DNA from: Pseudomonas thivervalensis
Lineage (GTDB): Bacteria; Pseudomonadota; Gammaproteobacteria; Pseudomonadales; Pseudomonadaceae
Length of the DNA stretch: 64,000 bases
Assembly: GCF_001269655.1 (NCBI RefSeq)
Contig: NZ_LHVE01000008.1
Location: forward strand, 1-64,000
Direction: 5' to 3'
Positions 36,991 to 46,207 of this stretch are shown here, one piece after another (positions within the stretch are counted from its first letter, which is position 1; the number at the start of each line of letters is the position of its first letter). Position numbers and translations under genes: made by a program. The notes beneath the pieces were generated by a model. The model saw nothing but the letters and a program-made list of their open reading frames with translations. It did not search any database and was not told the DNA's origin.

Positions 36991-39438
36991 TTATACGTCT
37001 CGGTACGTGTGCGGGACCCAGGATCCCCATTTGCTCTCATAGATCGCCCGGTTTCTTTCGAAAAGCGCCTGTTTTTTCCGGGCACCCAAGGTGTTGAACG
37101 AGGCGGACAAATGATGGTGGACGAAGACATCTTCGGCGCAGGCCGCGCGCATGCCACGACGCTGCACGCGGCGGCAGTAATCGTCATCTTCGAAGAATCC
37201 CAGGCCGTACTCTTCGCACAGGCCACCGATCTGCTCGTAGGTCGAGCGTGGGAACATCACGCAGAAAAACGCCAGGGTATTGATTTCGAACCACTCGCCC
37301 ATGCGCGCGCGGGTCATTTGCGCGGCTTCGGCGGGCATGTCTTCCATGCGGTCATAGCGGGTGCTGACCTTGGCTTCATTGCCGATGTTGTTGGTGATCG
37401 GGCCGATGATGCCGATTTCCTTGTGGTCCTGTAGATGACGGATCAAGCCCTTGATCCAACCGGCGGTGACGACCGTGTCGTTGTTGAGGATAACCAGGTA
37501 GTCACCACTGGCCGCCGCGAGGCCCTGGTTGTTGCCGGCGGCGAATCCCTTGTTGTCTGAATTGAGGATGACGATCCGGTCCGGATGTCCCTTGGCCCAG
37601 GCGGAGAGGTAGGCCGGGGTCTGGTCGCTGGAGTGGTTGTCGACGACGATGATTTCAAGGTTCGGGTAATGGCTCTGGGTCAACAGGCTGTCGAGGCAGG
37701 CCTTGGTCAACTCGAGGTTGTTATAGGTCAACACCACCACGCTGACTTTAGGCAGCGGCAATGTCGCGATGGCCTGGCGCAAGCGGGTGGCCCGATGCTG
37801 CCAGGTCTGGCCCCGGGCGAACGATTGACGCGCCTGCAGCATGGCGCCGGCCTCTGGCAACGTGTTCAGGACATTGCGGATGGCCGAGATGAACTCAGGC
37901 GGCTTTTCAACTGTCCAGACCAGTTGGCCGAACTGGCTCAACTCCGGCAGTTTCACCGACACCACCGGTTTTCCAGCGCTCAAGTATTCATAGACCTTGA
38001 CCGGGTTGGTGGCGAGCGTCAAAGGCATGACCTTGAACGGCAGCAGGCACACGTCCATGGCGTGCAGATAGTAGGGCAGGGAGGCGTATGGGACCTCGCC
38101 CTCCAGAAGCACATTCGGGCAGGCCTTGAAGTGCTTTTTCGCCTGGACGGTATCGCTGCCGATCAACAGGATCAGGTGCTGCGGGAAGGCTTGGGCGACT
38201 TGCTTGACCAGGTTCAGATCGAACCACTCGGCAATGACGCCGTAGTAGCCGATGATCTTTCTCTTGGCGGGGTCTTGGTAGACCCTGTCGGGGCGTTGGC
38301 TGAAGAAGCTGAATTCGCAGGCGTTGCGGATCACCTCCACGTTGCGGTTTTCCCGTTTGCCGTGCTGTTCGATCCAGTCGGATGTCGCCACCAGCAGATC
38401 GGCCCTGCGCATCAAGGCGATTTCAAGGTCGAGCAGTTCCTGGGCGACGTTGCCGAAGCCTTCGTGATGGTCCATGCAGTCATAGACCAGCGTGGAGTTG
38501 GGGACACGCCTGGCCAGCGGAAACCAATAGGCATGCTGGACGATGCAATCCACGGCAGCGACGTTCGCCGATTGCAGGAGCATGGCCAGGCCTTCGCGCA
38601 ACTGGCGGATCGCGGCCGCCGATGGCGGGGCGTGATAAATGGCCGGTGCGCCACGTACCTTGAAACGGATCTGGAACAGCCGTTTGGAGCCCTCCAAGGG
38701 CTCCGCTTCGAAACCGGGGGCGTCATCGTCGATGAAGTGGTTCGAGACATACAGTGTGGTTTGTCCGGCCCGGGCCAATTCCTTGGCCAGGTTCTGTGGG
38801 CGCTGGATGCGGAAGTGCCAGTCAATCACACCGAACATCAGGACCATGGGCTGCCCGTGTTCAGACGGCACGGCAAGGTTTACGGGCGGTAGCAAGGGTT
38901 GCGGTGGGGTGGCGCTGGGGGGCGCTGGCTCGCCTGGCGTTGTCCTGGTGGGTTTCAACCAGCTTCGAAGCCGATGCGCCAGCTTGCTCTTCTGGTGTGC
39001 GGTGAGCGGTAACCAGGCGTAGACCCGGCGCGATAATTTATACAGCTGCTTGCGTATCGAATAACGCAGTGGCGCGCGTTCGATGGCGTTGCCCCAGTCC
39101 GACAGCTTGAACAACTCAGCCTGCTTCGCCGCCAGTTTGGCGCGCAGATCCACCGCCCAATCGGAAAGCGCGACCGCCTCGCTGTGTTTTGTCCGCAGTA
39201 ATGCCTCGGCATCCTTGAGGCGCTGTTCGGCCACCCGCAGTTGCTCGCGCAGCCGCACGGTCTTGCCTTCTTGAAGTGACAGGCGTGTGCGAAGCGCTTG
39301 TGAACCAAGGTTCAGTTGTTTGATGAGCCGATCTCGATTTTCGATTTCCCTGATCAACTGCAAGGCTTCAATGGATTTGGATTGTGTTGAGCGAGTCAGT
39401 TGGTCAATGCAATCAACAAGACGGTTGATCTGGTCCAT
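36991..39438 (-). CDS. Double glycosyltransferase, GT4 + GT2 fusion with N-terminal coiled coil
   Basis: 815 residues from ATG 39438; AAAGGA precedes it. Residues 1-110 are heptad-rich (IREIENRDRLIKQLNLGSQA, LREQLRVAEQRLKDAEAL). Residues about 200-540 form a GT4 lobe pair: YDCMDHHEGFGNVAQELL, GYYGVIAEWFDLNL, NPVKVYEYLSAGKPVVS. Residues about 555-800 are a GT2 domain: VVVLTYNNLELTKACLDSLL, VVDNHSSDQT, ILNNDTVV and FFEDDDYCRRV. It adds two sugars to a growing lipid-linked glycan (inference). It is a close paralogue of the enzyme at 43986. Confidence 0.88.
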   Translation of the reverse strand: MDQINRLVDCIDQLTRSTQSKSIEALQLIREIENRDRLIKQLNLGSQALRTRLSLQEGKTVRLREQLRVAEQRLKDAEALLRTKHSEAVALSDWAVDLRAKLAAKQAELFKLSDWGNAIERAPLRYSIRKQLYKLSRRVYAWLPLTAHQKSKLAHRLRSWLKPTRTTPGEPAPPSATPPQPLLPPVNLAVPSEHGQPMVLMFGVIDWHFRIQRPQNLAKELARAGQTTLYVSNHFIDDDAPGFEAEPLEGSKRLFQIRFKVRGAPAIYHAPPSAAAIRQLREGLAMLLQSANVAAVDCIVQHAYWFPLARRVPNSTLVYDCMDHHEGFGNVAQELLDLEIALMRRADLLVATSDWIEQHGKRENRNVEVIRNACEFSFFSQRPDRVYQDPAKRKIIGYYGVIAEWFDLNLVKQVAQAFPQHLILLIGSDTVQAKKHFKACPNVLLEGEVPYASLPYYLHAMDVCLLPFKVMPLTLATNPVKVYEYLSAGKPVVSVKLPELSQFGQLVWTVEKPPEFISAIRNVLNTLPEAGAMLQARQSFARGQTWQHRATRLRQAIATLPLPKVSVVVLTYNNLELTKACLDSLLTQSHYPNLEIIVVDNHSSDQTPAYLSAWAKGHPDRIVILNSDNKGFAAGNNQGLAAASGDYLVILNNDTVVTAGWIKGLIRHLQDHKEIGIIGPITNNIGNEAKVSTRYDRMEDMPAEAAQMTRARMGEWFEINTLAFFCVMFPRSTYEQIGGLCEEYGLGFFEDDDYCRRVQRRGMRAACAEDVFVHHHLSASFNTLGARKKQALFERNRAIYESKWGSWVPHTYRDV

Positions 39439-39585
39439 GCGGTTTTCTGGTCCTTTGGTCAAATACGGTAACGCTCACTCGGTCTTTCAGGATCGATGTT
39501 GTCTGCAATCATATGCCGGCCCCAGCTCCGACCGTGGGATGAATCAAGCATAGCGTCTGCTGGACGGGGCGCCACGCCAATACCC

Positions 39586-40404
39586 TCATATGACGTCGGC
39601 AAAGCCTTTGCGTGTCCTCTGGAACCAGGCAAACCCGGCGCAGGCAATCAGCACGGCGATCGCCGAGTAAGTGGTCAGGTGTTCCCATTGCGGCGGTCTG
39701 CCCCAGAATAGTACATCGCGAACCATTTCTACCGGCAGCGTCAGCGGGTTTGCCTGCAGGGCGGCCTGATAGCTTTGCGGAAGCGTCGAGCGTGGGTAGA
39801 AGATCGGTGACAGAAACAGCATTGCCGTGATGATGATGCCGATGAACTGACCGATATCGCGCAGGTAGACGCTGATCGAGGCGAGAAACCAGGAGAGCCC
39901 CAGCGTCAGCAACACCAATGGAAACAGTACCAATGGCAGCAGAAGAGCGGTGATCGGTGGGGTGCCGAACAGGGCGACGTAGAAGACCAGCCAGGCCAGC
40001 ACGCTGATAGCCATGTGGAACAGTGCGGCGCCAAGGGACACCAGGGGCAGGGTTTCCAGTGGAAACACGATCTTCTTGACGTAGTTGGTATTGGCCAGCA
40101 CCAGGCCCGGCGCACGATTCACGCATTCGGAAAACAGGTTGAAGACCAGCAGGCCCGCGAACAGCACCAGGGCGAACTCGCTCTTGGACTCACCGCCGCC
40201 AGACCAGCGGGCCTTGAAGACGACACTGAACACGAACGTGTAGACCACCAGCATGAAAACCGGCGTGAAGAATGACCATAAGATGCCGAGTATCGAGCCT
40301 TTGTAGCGACCGATGACTTCTCGGCGGATCAATACGTAGATCAGGGCTCGATTGACCAGAACACTCTTGATCATGGCGGAGGGGGACGTGCTGAACGACT
40401 GCAT
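39586..40404 (-). CDS. wzm: O-polysaccharide ABC transporter permease (Wzm type)
   Basis: 272 residues, six hydrophobic segments, ABC2 membrane family. MIKSVLVNRALIYVLIRREV leads into the conserved amphipathic helix and RYKGSILGILWSFFTPVFML; FVFSVVFKARW and the C-terminal VEMVRDVLFWGRPPQW are also Wzm-like. It exports a lipid-linked glycan across the inner membrane together with the Wzt ATPase, whose gene is divergent at 40590. ATG 40404 follows AAGGAT; the longer frame to 40653 overlaps the divergent gene. First gene of the leftward operon. Confidence 0.92.
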   Translation of the reverse strand: MQSFSTSPSAMIKSVLVNRALIYVLIRREVIGRYKGSILGILWSFFTPVFMLVVYTFVFSVVFKARWSGGGESKSEFALVLFAGLLVFNLFSECVNRAPGLVLANTNYVKKIVFPLETLPLVSLGAALFHMAISVLAWLVFYVALFGTPPITALLLPLVLFPLVLLTLGLSWFLASISVYLRDIGQFIGIIITAMLFLSPIFYPRSTLPQSYQAALQANPLTLPVEMVRDVLFWGRPPQWEHLTTYSAIAVLIACAGFAWFQRTRKGFADVI

Positions 40405-40589
40405 TGATGCTTGATCCTTAAGGCAATATTCGGATGCTCTCGGAGTCGCGTCCTCATTGGAGGGTAGACCACGAGCAGATTCATTCGAAGGTTTTTTTCC
40501 ATCTGTGCTTAACTCATTCGCAGCGCCCAACGAAGGACTGATTGAGTAGCGCCGCAATAATGGCCGTGATTCATGGAAGGGTTTTGCCG
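40405..40589. promoter_or_regulatory. Divergent promoter region between wzm and wzt
   Basis: 185 bp between the starts of wzm (minus) and wzt (plus). It must hold promoters for both wings of the glycan locus. I cannot pick unambiguous -35/-10 pairs. Typical wzm-wzt pairs are in one operon, so a shared divergent control region is noteworthy. Confidence 0.5.
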
Positions 40590-43313
40590 ATGTCGTTTGA
40601 AGTGGCCATCCGCGCCGAAAACCTGAGCAAGTGTTACCAGATTTATGATGCACCCAAGGACCGCCTGTTGCAGATGCTGGTGCGCGGCAGGAAGCGTTTC
40701 TACCGCGAGTTCTGGGCCCTGGACGATGTTTCCCTGAGCATCGCCAGGGGGGAGACCGTCGGTATCATCGGCCGTAACGGCAGTGGCAAATCCACCTTGT
40801 TGCAACTGATCTGCGGCACGTTGATGCCGACCCGGGGCAGCGTCCAGGCGCATGGCCGGATTGCCGCGTTGCTGGAGCTGGGGTCCGGTTTCAATCCGGA
40901 GTTCACCGGTCGGGAAAACGTCTACGTGAACGCGGCGGTGCTGGGCTTGAGTCGCTCGGAGATCGACGCTCGCTTCGATGACATCATCGCTTTCGCCAAT
41001 ATCGGCGACTTCATCGACCAGCCCACCAAAATCTACTCCAGCGGGATGCTGGTACGGCTGGCCTTCGCCGTTTCGGTTTGTGTGGAGCCGGAGATCCTGA
41101 TCGTCGATGAGGCACTTTCCGTCGGCGATGCATCCTTTCAATTCAAATGCCTGAATCGGCTGGAAGAACTGTCTGCCAAAGGCACGACGCTGCTGTTCGT
41201 TTCCCATGACATGAGCATGGTCAAGCGTTTCTGCCACCGGGTCATCTACCTGCGTGCGGGCCGGATCGTGGCCAGCGGCTCGCCCGATGAAATGGCCGAA
41301 CTGCATTTGCTTGACATGCGCGACGAGCAACGTCGCTGGGCCAGTGGCGGTGTCACACCGGTGACGCGCAAGCCATTCATGGGCGAGCACGAGGGGATTG
41401 CCTTTGGGACTGAAGAGGGGCACATCAGCGCTGCCTGTTTCACCAACACCCAGCAACTGTCGTCCAGTTACCTGTATGGCGACGACATCGAGATTCGCGT
41501 CGAGGCGTTGCTGCATGAGTCGATCGTTCAACCCAGCATCAGCTTCACCATCCAGGAGGCGAGGCTGCTGGTGATTGGTGGGGGCAACTTCGCGCTGCAA
41601 CCGGGCCCCGTCGAAGACGGCTGGCGGCGTACCGAGATCACGGTGCGCTTCCCGGGCAACCTCGCGCAGGGGCGCTATCATGTCACCCTCAAGTTGCTGC
41701 ACGGCGCGACGGAAGATACCTCGCAGCTGATCGAGAAACAGGTCGCGCCCCTGGCGTTCGACATGTTGCCGAACCACAGGGATTTCCTGGGCATGGTGGA
41801 CCTGGGACTGCGGCGGATCGATGCGTGGCCGGTTGAGCCACTTGCCAAGGCCTGTCGGACTCGAGGAGAGGAAGCGTTGACGGAACACCTGGACGAGCGC
41901 ACGTGGCAGGTCGCCATATTCGGCACCTTTGACGTCGAAAACTACGGCGACCTGCTGTTCCCGATCATTGCCGAGGCGGAGCTGGCCCGACGCTTGGGGT
42001 CAGTCGAGCTGCATCGGTTTTCCTATCATGGCAAAAGCCGACCTGAATGGCCCTACGGGGTGACGTCGCTGACGGAACTGCCTCGTGTAGCGGCGGGCCT
42101 GGATGGCGTCTTGATCGGCGGCGGTTTCCTGATCCGATTCGATAAAGTCGTTGCCCACGGCTATGGTCCGGCAAGCGCCGATATCCATCATCCAACCGGT
42201 TATTGGCTGACGCCTGCGCTGATCGCGTTGCAGCACGGGATTCCGGTGATGTGGAATGCCCCCGGGATGCATTGCAACAATATTCCCGACTGGGCCAGGC
42301 CGTTATTGACAATGGCCCTTGAACAAAGCCCGTACGTGAGCGTTCGTGACGCATTGACACGCGACACCCTCGCTGCGCTCACCCGGCAGGCCGAGATCGA
42401 AGTGCTGCCCGATACCGCGTTTGGCTTGCCCCGCCTGATCGATGAACGGCGACCCTCGGCCGAGTTCATTCGCCTGCGCGAGCACGCCGGACTGACCGGG
42501 CCCTACATCGTGATCCACGCCATTCACGTGGTGGAATCCTTTGTAAAACTGTTCGAAGACCACGCCGAGGCGTTCCAGGACTACCAGTTCCTGGTGGTGC
42601 CGATCGGTCCCGTCCTGGGGGACGATCCATCGGTCATTGCCGGGCGCCTGCCCGGGGCCGTTACCTTGTCGTTCTGGCCGGAACCGTTGCTCATGGCGGA
42701 ACTGCTCAGCCAGGCCCAAGCGGTGATCGGCCATAGCTACCACCTGGCGATCACTGCCTTGGCGTTTGGCGTCCCGGTGTTTTGCTCGGCGGACCTGGCC
42801 ACGGGCAAATACACGGCGTTGGCTGGGTTCGACTCGCTTCACGCGCTGCCGGACGTGGCGACGGTCGACCCGCAATGGTTCATCGCCCGTGTGGGCAAGA
42901 CCCGCCCATCCCCGGCGGCGCTTGCGGCGGCGGATCGACTGGTCGAGCATTGGGATCGGGTCGCGGCGATCATTCGCCAGGGTAAAACCTCATCCCAGCC
43001 GGTATTGGGGGCTTTTCTACAGCACCTGCCCACTCTGCTCGAAGCCGCCGCCGAGGGGCGTGAGCCAGTACCGGCTGAATCGCCAGCAAGCCCCGTCGTG
43101 CCGGAGCCGGACATCATCTCACCGGCACAAAACGTGGCGGCACAGGAGCTCACCCAGCAACAACGAATTGTCCAGCTCAGCCAGCAACTGGCCCTCAGTG
43201 ATGCCAGGATGCGAGAGTTGCAGAACTCCAACTCATTCCGAGTGACCGCGCCACTGCGTTCCATCGCCCGTGGTATCCGAAACCTGACAGCGAACAAGAA
43301 CAGACAATGCTAG
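40590..43313 (+). CDS. wzt: Wzt-type ABC ATPase fused to a polysaccharide pyruvyl transferase domain
   Basis: 907 residues from ATG 40590. Residues 1-245 are the ATPase: Walker A GRNGSGKST (61-69), signature region YSSGMLVRLAFA (149-160), Walker B EILIVDEAL (168-176), His206. Residues about 285-405 match a Wzt C-terminal carbohydrate-binding domain. Residues about 438-795 look like polysaccharide pyruvyl transferase: IFGTFDVENYGDLLFPII, VLIGGGFLI and IGHSYHLAITALAFGVPVF. A Pro/Glu-rich linker and short coiled coil (855-880) lead to NSFRVTAPLRSIARG. The fusion could couple export to chain modification or recognition (inference). It overlaps the oxygenase gene by 7 bp. Confidence 0.9.
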   Translation: MSFEVAIRAENLSKCYQIYDAPKDRLLQMLVRGRKRFYREFWALDDVSLSIARGETVGIIGRNGSGKSTLLQLICGTLMPTRGSVQAHGRIAALLELGSGFNPEFTGRENVYVNAAVLGLSRSEIDARFDDIIAFANIGDFIDQPTKIYSSGMLVRLAFAVSVCVEPEILIVDEALSVGDASFQFKCLNRLEELSAKGTTLLFVSHDMSMVKRFCHRVIYLRAGRIVASGSPDEMAELHLLDMRDEQRRWASGGVTPVTRKPFMGEHEGIAFGTEEGHISAACFTNTQQLSSSYLYGDDIEIRVEALLHESIVQPSISFTIQEARLLVIGGGNFALQPGPVEDGWRRTEITVRFPGNLAQGRYHVTLKLLHGATEDTSQLIEKQVAPLAFDMLPNHRDFLGMVDLGLRRIDAWPVEPLAKACRTRGEEALTEHLDERTWQVAIFGTFDVENYGDLLFPIIAEAELARRLGSVELHRFSYHGKSRPEWPYGVTSLTELPRVAAGLDGVLIGGGFLIRFDKVVAHGYGPASADIHHPTGYWLTPALIALQHGIPVMWNAPGMHCNNIPDWARPLLTMALEQSPYVSVRDALTRDTLAALTRQAEIEVLPDTAFGLPRLIDERRPSAEFIRLREHAGLTGPYIVIHAIHVVESFVKLFEDHAEAFQDYQFLVVPIGPVLGDDPSVIAGRLPGAVTLSFWPEPLLMAELLSQAQAVIGHSYHLAITALAFGVPVFCSADLATGKYTALAGFDSLHALPDVATVDPQWFIARVGKTRPSPAALAAADRLVEHWDRVAAIIRQGKTSSQPVLGAFLQHLPTLLEAAAEGREPVPAESPASPVVPEPDIISPAQNVAAQELTQQQRIVQLSQQLALSDARMRELQNSNSFRVTAPLRSIARGIRNLTANKNRQC

Positions 43314-43993
43314 ATCTCACTCGTCTCACGCCAGCGGCGCTAAAGACTCATCCGTTCTCATGGGCGGAAATTGGCGGCCTGTATTCGGTCGAGGATGCCG
43401 CCGCGTTGGCGGCGTCCTTTCCCCATGATCACTTCAAGACGGTGAGCGGTTATGGTGGTGAGAAGAATTATGATTATGAGGCCCGCGCCCTGGTGGGCAT
43501 GGGCACCAACACCATTGCGTTCCCTGAAGAACTGAGCGAGGTGTGGCTGAAGCTCGCGCAGGACCTTGGGTCGGCTGGCTATCGAGAGGCAATGTCAGAG
43601 CTGACCGGGATTGATCTGCGTACCGTTCCGATGGAAGTCAACGTTTTTCATTACGGTCCCGGTGCGAGCCTGGGGCCCCATCCGGACCTGCCGGATAAAC
43701 TGGTCACCCATATCCTGTATTTCAATGAGTCCTGGGACCGTAACGACGGTGGGTGCCTGAACATCCTGCACCGCAACGATCCCACCGCCGTGGCGGCCGA
43801 GATCGAGCCGCTGGTGGGCAACTCGGCGATCCTGGTGCGCTCGGATCATTCCTGGCATGCCGTCACACCTGTGGTGAGCGGATGCCATTCTTCCCGCCGC
43901 AGCCTGACTGCCACGTTCTACCGGCCGGGCTCCCTCAGTTCCATGTGGCCGCCGGGCGACAGCACTCCGCTGCACGGGTATCCACGTGCTTGA
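43307..43993 (+). CDS. 2-oxoglutarate/Fe(II)-dependent oxygenase
   Basis: 228 residues. Fe ligands HxD in GPHPDLPDK (His125, Asp127) and distal His184 in SDHSWHAVTPVV, with the 2-oxoglutarate-binding Arg in SSRRSLTATFY. The segment THILYFNESWDRNDGGCLNI is typical of prolyl-hydroxylase-like oxygenases. It is cotranslated between the Wzt fusion and the second double glycosyltransferase (overlaps of 7 and 8 bp). Its substrate may be a sugar, glycan or lipid carrier, or a protein; unknown. Confidence 0.85.
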   Translation: MLDLTRLTPAALKTHPFSWAEIGGLYSVEDAAALAASFPHDHFKTVSGYGGEKNYDYEARALVGMGTNTIAFPEELSEVWLKLAQDLGSAGYREAMSELTGIDLRTVPMEVNVFHYGPGASLGPHPDLPDKLVTHILYFNESWDRNDGGCLNILHRNDPTAVAAEIEPLVGNSAILVRSDHSWHAVTPVVSGCHSSRRSLTATFYRPGSLSSMWPPGDSTPLHGYPRA

Positions 43994-46151
43994 GCTCGAC
44001 CGCACCTTGATCGACCGCGACGCCGCGTTGGCCCAAAGAGACGCGGCCATCAATGAGCGCGATATCGCCCTGGCAAAAGTCGACTTCCTGCAAAACACCC
44101 GGTCGTGGCGCTTTACCCGGCCGCTGCGCTCGCTTTTCCGAGTGATGCGTCATGGTTTTGCCGCCGCCGAGGAATTGCCCGAGCCGGCCGCGGCGCTTGT
44201 CTACCCGGCAGCCCCGGAGCCGTTGCCGAACGTTGAGGCGGAACCTGATTTCACTACGAAAGGGCGATTGGATATTCTCTGCTTCGCCAACATCGAGTGG
44301 GCCGCACGTTTCCAGCGACCGCAGCAATTGATGAGTCAGTTTGCGAGCAACGGTTATCGGGTTTTCTACATCGTCCCCTCCAGCGTGCCAGAACAGGGGG
44401 AGCTGTATCGATTGACGTCAGTGGCGCCCAATATCTTTGAAGTCGCCCTGCAGCGCGGGGCCCAAGAGGCGTATTACGAAAAAACCGTGACGCCTGAGAA
44501 TCATCAGGCGCTGCTGCGCGCCCTGGCGGCATTGGTCGCCGACATGCAGATCAGAACCGCCCTCTCGGTGGTGCATATCGCTTACTGGAGCCCCGTGGCA
44601 CTCAGCTTGCGCGCCCTGCATGGCTGGCGCATTCACTATGACTGCATGGATGACTGGGATGGTTTCCCGAACATCGGCGAACCGCTGCTGAGCGAGGAAA
44701 AGACCCTGATTGCCCAGGCCGACCTGCTGACCGTTTCCGCCGCGTTGCTTTACCAGAAATGGTGCGCCTACACCCCACGTTGCGTGTTGGTCCGGAACGC
44801 GGTGGATTTCGCTTTTTTCCGGCAGCATTGTTTTACCAATGATGTGTTGAGCGGACTTACCGGGCCTGTCATTGGTTACTACGGCGCCCTGGCGGAGTGG
44901 CTTGATTATCCCTTGCTGGCGGCGTTGGCGGATCGGCGACCGGATTGGAACTTCATCCTGGTGGGGGATATTTTTGTCGACGACCTGGCGGGTCTTGAGC
45001 ACAAGCCCAATGTGCAGTTGTTGGGTCACAAGCCGTATTCGCAAATGCCGCTGTACCTGGATCACTTCGATGCCTGCCTGATTCCCTTCAGGCTCTACAA
45101 CGTGACTCATGCGGTCGATCCGGTGAAGTTCTACGAGTACGTCAGCGCAGGCAAGCCGGTCGTTTCCACGCCACTGGCGGAAATGGGCCTCTATAAAGAC
45201 CTGCTGTACTTTGCAACCGGGGTCGATGAGTTCATCGAGCAGATCGAACGTGCCTTGGCCGAGCGCGACCTGGCCTTGTACAAGCGACGGGTGGAACTCG
45301 CCCGGGCCAATGATTGGAAGGATCGATTCAACAGCATGCAACAGGCTATTGCCGGGCTGTACGAAAAAGTCTCCATCGTGCTTGTGACGTACAACAACCT
45401 CAATCTGACGGTCCAATGTGTAAACAGCATCCTGCGCAATACCACCTGGCCCCATTACCAGCTCATTGTCGTCGACAATGGTTCGGAGGATGGGACGCGG
45501 GATTATCTGGAGCGCCTGCGCCAGGAGGTGCCGATGGCAAAGGTCATCCTCAACCCGGACAACCGGGGTTTCGCCGCGGCCAATAACCAGGGTTTACGCG
45601 AAGCCGACGGTGAAATCCTGTTGTTGCTTAATAACGACACGGTCGTGCCGGGTGGCTGGCTGGATCCGCTGATCATGCGTCTGAGGGATCCGAGTATCGG
45701 CCTGGTCGGACCGGTCACGAATACGGTAGGAAACGAAGCGAAAATTGAAGTTTCCTACACTGATATTCAACAGATGCAAGCGTTCGCGGACCACTACACC
45801 GAAGCCCACAAGGGACGCTCGTTCGATATCTCGATGCTCGCGATGTTCTGTGTCGCTTTTCGCCGAGGCATTCTCGAAGAGGTGGGGTATCTGGATGAAG
45901 CTTTCGGGATCGGGATGTTCGAAGACGACGACTATAGCCGTCGCGTGCAGGCGGCCGGCTACCGGACGGTCTGCGCCGAAGATGCGTTTATCCATCACTA
46001 CGGGCAGGCCTCGTTCAGGAAACTGATCGCCAGTGGCGAGTACCAGGCCCTCTGGGACAAGAACCAGGCGTACTTCGAAAGCAAATGGGGCGCTTGGCAA
46101 GCCCACGTCCATCGCAACGAGGCGGGTGTGGAGACGGGGGAGAAGGGCTAG
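43986..46151 (+). CDS. Double glycosyltransferase, GT4 + GT2 fusion
   Basis: 721 residues from a GTG at 43986 that overlaps the oxygenase stop. A short coiled coil (DRTLIDRDAALAQRDAAINE) ends in NTRSWRFTRPLRSLFR, a linker motif also seen at the end of the Wzt fusion. GT4 segments: YDCMDDWDGFPNIGEPLL, GYYGALAEWLDYPLL and DPVKFYEYVSAGKPVVS. GT2 segments: IVLVTYNNLNLTVQCVNSIL, VVDNGSEDGT, LLNNDTVV and GMFEDDDYSRRVQ. It is a paralogue of the enzyme at 36991 and should add two sugars. Confidence 0.88.
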   Translation: MLELDRTLIDRDAALAQRDAAINERDIALAKVDFLQNTRSWRFTRPLRSLFRVMRHGFAAAEELPEPAAALVYPAAPEPLPNVEAEPDFTTKGRLDILCFANIEWAARFQRPQQLMSQFASNGYRVFYIVPSSVPEQGELYRLTSVAPNIFEVALQRGAQEAYYEKTVTPENHQALLRALAALVADMQIRTALSVVHIAYWSPVALSLRALHGWRIHYDCMDDWDGFPNIGEPLLSEEKTLIAQADLLTVSAALLYQKWCAYTPRCVLVRNAVDFAFFRQHCFTNDVLSGLTGPVIGYYGALAEWLDYPLLAALADRRPDWNFILVGDIFVDDLAGLEHKPNVQLLGHKPYSQMPLYLDHFDACLIPFRLYNVTHAVDPVKFYEYVSAGKPVVSTPLAEMGLYKDLLYFATGVDEFIEQIERALAERDLALYKRRVELARANDWKDRFNSMQQAIAGLYEKVSIVLVTYNNLNLTVQCVNSILRNTTWPHYQLIVVDNGSEDGTRDYLERLRQEVPMAKVILNPDNRGFAAANNQGLREADGEILLLLNNDTVVPGGWLDPLIMRLRDPSIGLVGPVTNTVGNEAKIEVSYTDIQQMQAFADHYTEAHKGRSFDISMLAMFCVAFRRGILEEVGYLDEAFGIGMFEDDDYSRRVQAAGYRTVCAEDAFIHHYGQASFRKLIASGEYQALWDKNQAYFESKWGAWQAHVHRNEAGVETGEKG

Positions 46152-46207
46152 CTCGCGATGGGGCCGGTCGATTCAACATCCATGCAACTGACCCACCGCC
46201 AGGCGCC

